A DNA stretch of 64,000 bases, from contig JAGGNK010008337.1 of the NCBI GenBank assembly GCA_017590115.1, forward strand, positions 3,413,912-3,477,911, written 5' to 3'. The notes under the pieces are model-generated. The model saw nothing but the letters and a program-made list of their open reading frames with translations. It was not told where the DNA came from and ran no database searches. Origin of the DNA: Montifringilla adamsi (lineage: Eukaryota > Chordata > Aves > Passeriformes > Passeridae). A program made the position numbers and the translations under genes. This document shows, in pieces, positions 1 to 10,100 of the stretch. Numbering within the stretch: position 1 is the stretch's first letter; every line of letters begins with the position of its first letter.

Positions 1-1006
1 ATACATCTACTTTTTCTTCCACAAGCCTCTACAACTCTGTTGCCAGCTTCACTTGAGAGAACCATGTGACTTTTTCTAGTATGTAGTGGTTTAAAAAAAA
101 AAAATGTTGCTTAGGCCAGCAAGCAGATGCTCTCTCTGAACTCTGTTAGGCCTTTCCATCAGTCTGGGTGATAAGCTGTGCAATTATCTTGGACTGCTTT
201 TTATCTTTACACAGGAATGACATAGTAAAAATGCCAAAATATCCACATGCCCAGTTTACTGGTAAATATATGGGGATGTTTGAACCTTTTTAGCAATTGT
301 TGACACTACTAAGCAGAATCTACCTGTAGAGAACGATATATTTTACAATTGTGTCCATCTTCATTGTGGTGGGAGACACAAACCAGTGCCATCTTAAGCA
401 AAGAGTCAGAACTTTTAAAACTTTTTCACATTTAGTATGTACTTTCTGCTTGCTAGGGTGCATGAATACAGTGTAAAACTGTCATGAAATGAAGGCAAAT
501 CATCATAAATAACTCATTTTGTACCTGTTCAGCTACTATTTTCTCCAGAAAATCAATTTTGGAATATGAACCAATATGCACTGAATTTCCCACAATAATA
601 GCATTGATAATAAAAGAGAACTTCATTGAAGAGAAAAGCAAATCAAGAGCATAAAAGTCTCATAGAGTAAGAAACTGCAGAAATGGATCAAAGATTTGAC
701 AGGAAGTTTAATGTGTACATAAGTAGAGGCTGACAGGAACATGCTGTGTGTGTCAAAGGTTCCGGTGATGGAAAACTGCAACACGGTGCTCACTGACCAC
801 AGCGTGAGCCCTGACACACGTTGTAAATAACCCAGAGATATATGACTGCATTAAGCACTAGGCTGGTGTATTAACAGCAGTAAATCTGCAGCAGCAGAAA
901 TGCTTGGCATATAGGACTCCTTCTGATTAATATTTGTAACAGACTAATCAGAGTATTGCAGGCCTTTCAAACTGCAGGGCTCTGAGAGTTTTCTTCTCTC
1001 TTCCAG
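1..1006 (+). other. FANCL intron sequence (5' part)
   Basis: AT-rich intronic DNA upstream of the first FANCL exon in the window. I see no exon encoding the upstream FANCL residues and no recognisable repeat; the short ORFs here have no coding character. Confidence 0.6.
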
Positions 1007-1103
1007 AGTGGCCTATGTGGACACTGGGCTGACCACAGTCAAGTTAAAAGCTGAAGACTCTTGTGGTCGACAGCATCTCATCACTCTCAAGTTGAATGCA
1101 AAG
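1007..1103 (+). CDS. FANCL: FANCL exon (first in window)
   Basis: The acceptor is a pyrimidine tract ending ttccag and the donor is gtaaat. The exon starts with one base of a split codon, then 32 codons including VKLKAED and HLITLKLNAK, which align to human IKLKAED and HLITLKLKAK. It ends in phase 0. It belongs to the central UBC-RWD region. Confidence 0.95.
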
Positions 1104-4100
1104 GTAAATTGATGTGGGACAAAATATCTTGAGGCTTCCTTGAAATATATCGATTTTTCTTAATTCATTAGGATTTTAGAGGGTTGGTTTGTTTGCCGGT
1201 GTGTCTGTTCTGCAAGGTAATAGGTCAGTTAATTTTTTTTTTCCCTTGAGTTTTCAGACTAACTATATTTAAAATTAATATTGGATTATGGTTATCTGTA
1301 AGATGCATCTGTGCCTCACATGAAAAACACTCTGATATTGTACTCATTTTACTGGATTACAGACAAAGCCATCTGGGAGACTTTCCTTCATTATCACTCC
1401 ATCCAGAGACTGTGCACAGAACAAGAATTAGAGGATGTTGGGTTGGTTATTAACAAGTCTTGCTGTTAAAGTCAGAGATGTAAAGATTTATGAAAAACTG
1501 AAGTCAGAAAAATGATTTCTTTTTAGTCTAAATAAATGTCTCATTTTGACAGTACTTGCAAATCAAACCCATGGCATTTGCAGAAACAGAAAAAATTTAA
1601 TTCTTCCTGGTACTTATCACTGAACTCAAATTACAACGTTTCTTCATAGAATGTCTCATTTCAAGGCATAAATCTCTCACCAGAGACTGTGAATATCCAG
1701 GCTGTGTGGTGGCAATTGCCTGGCAATAACTGTTGTCTTCAGAAAATCAGTCCAGGGGAAAAAGGGATCTAAAAGTCTCAGGATGTTGTTGTTTGGGACT
1801 ATCTGTGGTCCATCATCTCAAGTTATAATCTTGAAAGCATGCGGAAGGGACATGATATTGTAGGATGAAATCCCACCTTCACAGGCATCCTGTATTCCTT
1901 TACAAACCAGGAGGGTTTTTAAAAAGTTTTTTAGTCTTGCATGGCATGAACAAGTTTTACCTTTGAAAGGGAAAAGGAGGGGAAAAAATACTGTTTGGGA
2001 ATGAGTGTTGCTCAAGTGAATTTTTAGAAAGAGTAAAACTGTCCTACATGCAGAGAGTAATGAGTGCCTAATTAATTTGCTAGTCAGTCCATTATTAAAT
2101 ACACTGATGGAAAAAAATTCATCTGGTAGTACAATTATGGCCTATTTATTGTGCAAGGACAGGAACCAGGTTGTGTTGTTTATAAGGGATAAATATGCTT
2201 TGTGTGGCACTAGAAATTTGGTGCAACCTGTTGCCCTAAGGCTTTCTTGCTCTTAGGACAACAGAAGTAAAGTATTTTAACTGTTTGAAAATATAAAAAT
2301 GCACAAAAAAAATACAGTGCAATATTCTTTTTTTTCCCAAGCAGCTGCCTTGGTCAAACTGGCACTGGTGCATTGGCTGGTTCTGTTCAGCCTTAACTTA
2401 GCACTGTCCTGTGGGAATGGAGATTCCCATTTTCTGTCCTTGTACAAACTCGTGGGGTTTTTTTATAGTAATAAAATAGCTGAATACTCCTCATAGCAGA
2501 AAAAGCACCATCTAACAACTAAAGATGTGTATAACAAAAAGATTAGATTATCGGACTTGTCTGTTTTAATAAGTAATCATCCTCTTTTCTTTTTTTTTCT
2601 TTTTTTTTTTTCATGTTGTTTTCAAGTGTTTTTGATGATGAAGGATCAATTGCTTGTCCTTTTTAAACCATATCTGGCATTTAAACTTGCTAGACAAAAT
2701 TTGTGTGTGAAATACTGTTTTGGTGACCTGGGGATTTGATTTGCCTTCATACACACAGACACTACATTTGAGAAGACTTGGCTGAAGTGTTTTTTGGGAA
2801 GGCATTTCTTTTGATAACATGCTTTAATAAAAGTATGTTTATTTCTGTTATGCTGTTTCTTTGATTAAGATCAGTGCAGGAGCATTTCAGACCTCAAGGC
2901 TTCAAATAGGCCACTGAAAGGATTTGCCTGATGTGTAGTAATTAAGACACTTTGGTAATTATCTGAATGATCTGGCAAGGGCTATGAAAATGCTTTCTCT
3001 AGATAAAGTTAGCTGCATACTCAGAAAACCAACATAAATATTGTATTTAATAATTGCTTAAACTGGCCTAAGAAAAATAGGATGATTTCTGACACACACA
3101 TTTGATTATAACTGTAATAAGCTAAGATGTCATGGAGTTATCAAACCTTTTATAGTTTGGTTTTTTGGTTTTTTTTATGTAGCCTTTTACAAATTTTTCT
3201 TATTGTTATCCCTTAATTTGGATTGAGGTTTTTTTTTTCATTTTGTGTCTGTGTTCACTCATCTCCTTTTAAATAGTTAAGTACTCTACATTACTTTCAG
3301 TTTTAAAAAACAAAATGTTGCCATTCAGAACAAATAGTTCAACTTAAACAAAAATTAGTTCTTGACTCATGGAAGGGTTGTTTGATTTTTAAACTTTGCT
3401 TTCTGGTATGTATAATTAAGGGGAAATTTTAAAAAATATTTCATGCTTTGTTTCTTAAGGTTTCTTTAATGTTGCTTTGTGACCACTGAACACAGAAAAT
3501 TGTGATTTTCTAAATACTGATATATAAAACATTTACATGTAGCTTTCTTCTTTAAATGATAATTAACATTCATAACTATTCCTGAAAATGCTTTACATAC
3601 TGCTTCCTCTCAGAGCCAAATTCTCAAGATGCTTGAAGTGCTCATATTTTGTTATCAAATTTGGCAGCTGAGTATCAGTCTGACTTTAAATCACTAAGGA
3701 AAAAAAACCTAAACTGTATTTTCTTTCCCTCCCTCAGTATCCCACAGAACCACCAGATTGCCTTGTGGATTTTCCTGTTCCATTTGCTGTTTCCTGGATG
3801 CCACAGGTAACTGCTGGACTAGGCAGCTTTTTAAAATAAAAATACATATGCAATGGAGGGGTGGTAACAAGGGGTTGGCTTTGGTTTTTAATTCCAGCTT
3901 TTCTCCCTGTGTGCATTTTATTTCTGTACATGCTCATGAAAATGTAATAGCACTGAATTCCATATTCCTTATCACAGTACTTTAAATATCTTCCTTGCCA
4001 TGAGATGTATCTTGCATGTTGTATGTACTGGTTGGGGTTTTTTTAGGTGTTCATATGACAGAAAATTGTCTAGGAATTATGGAATTAGGAATCTAGGAAT

Positions 4101-7100
4101 TATGGTGGGAAAGTGAAAAGGAAGTGAAATGTAGAAAAATTTGTCTTCTAGAAAAGAAACACCCTCTGAAGTTGACAGACATTGAGAAAAAGAGTCGGTT
4201 ATCCTATAGAGTTTTCTCCAGTTTGTTATCTTATAGAGTTTTATAACTTTTCCAGTTATAATCAATATAGGAAAGTATTTAATGACATTGTAATTTCTTA
4301 GTTTAACTGATATTGCTGCTATGAAAAACCACACTGTCTTTTGTGGGTCTGTCACATTATTTCATGTACCTTTCTTCCTAATAGTGCATGTGTGCTTTAT
4401 TAAATGAATTTAAATGTGTCCACTCAGATGCAAGTTAATTTTAATTATATGTAGAAAATAATTGCTATTTCATTTAAATTGGGAAAATAGTTTTTTCATA
4501 AATAATTGCACCTGATAATTTTAATTCTCACAAGGGTTTCTACCTAGCAATAAATAACAACTTACATAGGGAGCATGGCTGGGAGGTTGCAGCAGGATGA
4601 GTTTAAGCTGGGCATATAATTTTTCTGCAGAGCTCAAGGTTCTGTTTGTCACCTCAGACTCACTAATATTGGGAGGAAATAACTGCAAGAATCAACCACT
4701 GCAAATGAAAAATGTATTTATTTATGTAATTTTAGATTTTGATTCTCTGATATGGTTTGGAACAGTTTAAATAAATGTTGTTCCCTTGAATTTTACTGGA
4801 GTCCCTACACTCCGGCCAGGATTTCAAGTGCTGTTTTTAACCTCAAACTTAATACATATTTTCAACAGTGTTTTATTAATTTTACAGCCTTGCAATTTAT
4901 GTTGCCTCAAATTAACAACATTTCAAACATCCCTGACAGTGACTGCCTCTCTGTGTTTACTATTAGTAATTTTAAAGATGGACTCGTGTTTTAATAAAAT
5001 GTTCTGGAAAAACCTGACATGGAGCAGCCTTTGACAAGTGAAAAATGGGGGTGGATATACTGATATGCACTGGCACTCCAGCCAAGGAAAAGTCCTCTGT
5101 TAAAAATACAACACTCTGATGCTTAAAATCTTTTTCCAGTTAGAATTACCTGGGGACTATTTGAAAACATGAGCAAAAGGTGTTGTGTGTAAGTGAAGAG
5201 CCTGTTCTGAAATCATGAGACACTAATTCCAGCTGCAGAGAGCCTGCTCTAATCCTGAACCAAATAACAGCAGAGAGAAATGCTTTAAGCTGCACAGCAG
5301 CTTTTGCAAATTGACCTTTTGTGTGGGAGTGACATGAACCCAACACTTGTGGGGACAAATGGCTTTGGTAATTGTGTAAATTGTGTTTATTTTCCAAATG
5401 TGTGGGAATCACTGTGGCGAGCAGCCCTCACACCGTGATAAAATACGGGTTAAGCTTAGATAATGCTGCAACACCACTGGCAGCAGAATTCAGCAGGTAC
5501 TCAAGTGCATGAAAATTTTGGTTCCTAAAAGGGAAAAAGAACAGGCTACACCTCTTCTCTAGTGAAATAACGTGGTGTTTTGGTACCAATTGGTCTTAAA
5601 CTTTTAATATTATGCCTTTAAAGTATAAATTGACAAGGCTTCCCTAAATTGGTGCAATGGCACCGTTAGAATATAAACTCCTATGAAAGAAAATATAAAT
5701 AGATTGCAGGTAATTGATTTTTCTTTCCCACCCCCTGTGTGTGCTGCTGCCTATTTCAGGCTCATGGATTTTAAACTTGAGGGGTTGTTGGGTTTTTTTT
5801 CTTCTTTTTTTTTTTTTCCTTCCGTATAATAATAGACATGGCTTTATGGCATCCATATTAAAAATGGGTAATTTTCCTTATGGTCCCTGTCTTCCTGCTG
5901 GGTTGATAATGTTTTGATGTATTTTTCTTTTGCTCTGATGAGAGGTCTGCTGCTGCTGCTCTGACATATTCATTTGGATGAATAATTATAACTTGCACAA
6001 TGTCAAGCTGAAGATGGTGGGGTTTTGTGCGTCATGACAAGCCCAGTAGCCAGTGCAGGTGTCTCACAGCATGAGCAGCAACAGCCAGTGGATTCTGGCT
6101 CAGAGGAGACGTTTTAGAGTAGTAAGAAATCAGCACCAAGGGCAATGCTGCTGCTGCTGCTCCTGCTCTAAGTGCCAAATAAATGCAGAGTGCTTCTCAA
6201 TGACAAGTGCAAGAACATCTACTTATTTCTGTTATAGCCTTTTTCTAAAGAACCAGATAAATGTGCTGTCTCCAGTTTTAGCACATGCTGGAAGTGCAGC
6301 TCTGCAGAATCAGGGTGTCTCACGTCAGGGTGAGGTTTCCTGACTGACCACTGCCCACCTGGCTGGCTACATGAAGGTCACAGGAGTGGAAATTAATGAC
6401 TAATGAGGTCGTGCAGCAGCCAGCAAGGAAACAGGAATGCAAGGTGCAGAAGGTGGAGTGGTGGGAATGAGATTATTCCTGAGTTATTTAGATGAAAACA
6501 CACTAAAAAGCATCGTAATTGTGCTTTTTCTTGGCAAAGGAACTTCACAGGCACCAGCTGTAAATGCAGAAAATGGAGATGGTTGACAAGACACTTTATA
6601 AAGATTTCAGGCTTGTGTCTTGGCTTGATTTCTGCTAAGGAGAGGGGAAATTATTAAACTGCTGTTGATGAGAAACTGTTTCCAAGCAAAGCTAAGGAAT
6701 CATAAATTCTTTAGGTGACCCCTTTTCCATTTAATGACTGTTTGCTTTATTAAACTGTATTTTATTTATGAATTCATGAAGGGCAAGGAGGTAATGGTAC
6801 CTATATTTTAGGCTAATTTACCTTTCTTATTAGGGGGCTTTGCAGTTGTTTTAATTTTGGATAAGCAAATTTTGTGTTAGGAAGAATTTTACCCAAAAAA
6901 TCTCAGAATAAAGATTGCATTTTTTATCTGGTTTTGAAAAATAATTTGCTATTAATTGTTCTGTATTTACCTTAATTGAAACTTTTTTTACTACCATGTG
7001 ATTACTATTTAGTTCATCCAGGATTTGGAGCAGATGCTTGAAATTTGGCAGAACAGCCATATAGATTGCAGCGCTTCTTAGAAGTTCCTGAAAGGCTTCA

Positions 7101-10100
7101 TTGGCTTTTTGGCAGGCACAGACTTGATATTTTGTCTTTATTCTCCCCAGCCTCTGTGGCTCTAGAAATAAGAACCAAGAGTAGAGGGAGATTTTTTTCC
7201 CCCCATTCTTTCTTATTCCTTTGATTGGAGGGAACGGTGTATGGGCAATAAGGGTGGGCTTGGGAGAGTGTTTGAATTGAAGGAAGAAAGGAATTGGCAT
7301 GAGGAGGTCCTGGTGATGAGGGGAGATGAGAGTGCAGAGGATAGAAATGGAAATAAAAAGGTTGAGAAATCACATGATACTTTCCTGGTAAGACAAGGCG
7401 TGTTCCCCTTGGAGACAGGGAGAGGTCCAGAATATCTGATTTTCCCTGGACAAAGTCAGTGGTGTCAGTGGATGTGGGATCCATGGATCTGATAACAGAG
7501 GTGACATTGGGGTCACAGTTCCTGGGACCCATCAAAGCCAGTGTGTTTATGGAGGATGGAGGAACCAGTTTGGCTTTGTGAGTGCTCTTACAGCGAGGGT
7601 GAGCGGCACTGACAGTCCGAATGAGGAATGTCTTGTTTTCCAAGGAACTTTGACATATTTCACACAAATTCTAATTCATTTGTACAAGGGGGACCATGAA
7701 ACAGAGTTGTGCTGTTTGACATTATTAACAATGGTCTTGGTGTAATTTAGACCAAAGAAAAGTGTGATCTCAGCCTGTTCTAAAAGTGCTGGGCAGCGAC
7801 CAAAAATTAGTTGATTAATCAAATAAAAAGGAATCTTGGAGTTTTCATGGTTTGCATGACAAGCAGGTGATGTATTTAAATAGCTATAGATGCATTTACG
7901 TATAGAACAGGAGACAGCTGGTAACTTCAGTGAAGGATCAAATGAACAGTGTAGAAAAAAAAAGATTTAACTACCTTTTTAAGGAACATCATTGAAAAAT
8001 TACAATTAGTATTAAAATTAATTGGATTTTAAAACTTATCTGTGGGTTATAATCCCTTGATGTTTCTTTTTTCTAGTGAAACCCTTTGAATTCCCGGAAG
8101 ATAAAGATAAAAATGATTATTAGAGGATTTATCTGTATGTGATATAGAAAAATGTAAAAAATCAAAATGGAAAGCAACTGTTGCAAGTACCAGAAAATTA
8201 TGCTATTAATTTAAGTGTCATCAGAGCACAAAAGATCACATTTCAGGACTGTGTGAAAATTATTAAAATACTGGAAATAATAGTACTTAAGATGAAGATA
8301 CTATACTCTAAGATGTGGTTAAGTGACTGACACTATTATATCACTTCAGGTATTATAAAAGTAACAAAATGCTTTTAAAGATAATAAGCGTTACATTTTG
8401 AGATTGGCAGAATTCACACTTCTCTGCTTAGGTGCTTTCCTACTTTAATATAATTTAACAACAGCAGGAAAAAATGTAGCATTTTATTTCCAAGCTACGC
8501 CGTTTCTTTCTAAAATACACATGCACAAAATATAAAAAGTTATTATGTAGAAAAATTCTATTTCTTCATCTGAGAACACTCAGATAACTTGCTGCTCTTT
8601 GTCCAGGTGAGAAAGGGAGAATATAATCACTACAGATTAAAGGAAACCATTCCTTCTGAATTTTGTTTAATTCATAGAAAAATACCTGTCTGAGAACAGA
8701 ATGTTTAATTTGCTTTTTCTTTTGAACCTAAAGATATCTGAAATCTGTCCCTCAACGGGCATCTGCACCTGCAAAGGGTTCCCTTGACCACCAAGTGTTT
8801 TCTCCTCTTGCAGAAGTCTTTTCCTGCGGAAATGGTGACTTCTCTTTGCCCACTGATAATTTCAAAAGATTTCTTTTGCATTGCTGGCCTGTATATTGTC
8901 CTGTCTAATGAAAGATATTTCTGATTCCGTGTAATCCACTCTCAAATATTGAAATCCCCCACCTGTAATCCTCTGCTTATTAGATGGTTTCTCCTTTTCG
9001 TGCCTTATTTACAGGGTTTGAAAGCTGATCTTAAGCACCTGTTTTCATACTGCTCAATTCTGAGACAATGATGAGGTTGTTAGGTGATATTCCATGTTTT
9101 ATGTTATCACGATACACTGGGACACACACATGGATTTCAACACTCCTTAAATGAATAAATTGGTTTTTAAATATACTTTCAGGCTGCTGGTGGAAACTCA
9201 ATGAAATCTGTTTGAATTTCTTGTTTCTTAGAACTCCTTAACAGACATTTACAATCAGTTCCTGGCAGCATTGGAGTCGCTGAAGGAATTCTGGGATGCC
9301 CTTGATGAAATCGATGGGAAGACATGGGTGCTTGAGCCAGAAAATCCCACACGGAGTGCTACAACCAGAAGAATTGCAATAGGTAGGAAAAGATTTAAAG
9401 GGATACAGTGGATTTGAGAAGTAAAACTCAGGCAGCTGTTTTGTTTTGCTTGTCTCATCAGATGGTGCTTCTTTGGGTTTGGGAAATGAAGAGCAGCACT
9501 TAAAACCAAAGACAGAACTCCTCTTTTGCATATTAAAAAGATAACTTTCCATAACAGAATGCTGATCCTGTTTGGGAAATTCATTACAACTTTCTGGTGT
9601 CAGATAAATTAAAATTTTTGCAGGAAAACCTTGTGTATTTGTGAATTATGAACATGGAACTGTCAACAGCTGAGCACTTACATGGTAACCCTAGAAAAAT
9701 CAGTATTTGTAAAAAGCAGCTTAGATGGAAGCCCTTACCTCAATCACAAATTCCAGAGTTTTAAACTTTAGATTCATCCTATCCTGGAGTGGAAGGAATA
9801 AGAGCCCAAGGGGAAAAAGGGGATTAAAGGAGGCAAGGGGAAAGGACAGAAATAAAAGAGAAGAAACAAGGCTTCCCTGTCAACACCTGAAAGTGTACCT
9901 CAGTTTATATGCTGATGTCTGGCATTTTAAGGTTTTAATATACATAGGATGAGGAATTTTATAATTATATAAAATCCACATCACCAATAGCAAATTGTAG
10001 AAATGTGAGAATACAGAGGACCCACGTTATTCCTGACAGCTGTAGAGGGAGGGAGGAAGGAGCAGGAGGGAAGCTGCTTCATGGGAGTGGAGGGAAGGAC

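Larger units (their letters stand above)
3807..9231 (+). other. FANCL intron (5.4 kb)
   Basis: The largest FANCL intron in the window. It holds the two short direct repeats near 4.1-4.2 kb, two CTG runs (about 5948-5962 and 6146-6161) and the minus-strand exon-like ORF near 7 kb. Between 8.7 and 9.1 kb the base composition is less AT-rich, but I recognise nothing there. Confidence 0.75.

Noticed and set aside
5948..6161. Two short CTG runs in a FANCL intron
   Set aside because: Only about four to five units each, too short to be notable as expandable repeats.
7098..7667. 189-codon minus-strand frame (with non-ATG start) in a FANCL intron
   Set aside because: No family similarity, weak splice boundaries, and it overlaps the better exon-like frame; kept only as context for the 6971-7161 finding.
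8077..8124. + strand acceptor followed by an acidic tail (KPFEFPEDKDKNDY) and stop
   Set aside because: It looks like a terminal exon, but it is only 14 codons, lies inside a FANCL intron, and has no upstream partner exon that I can find.
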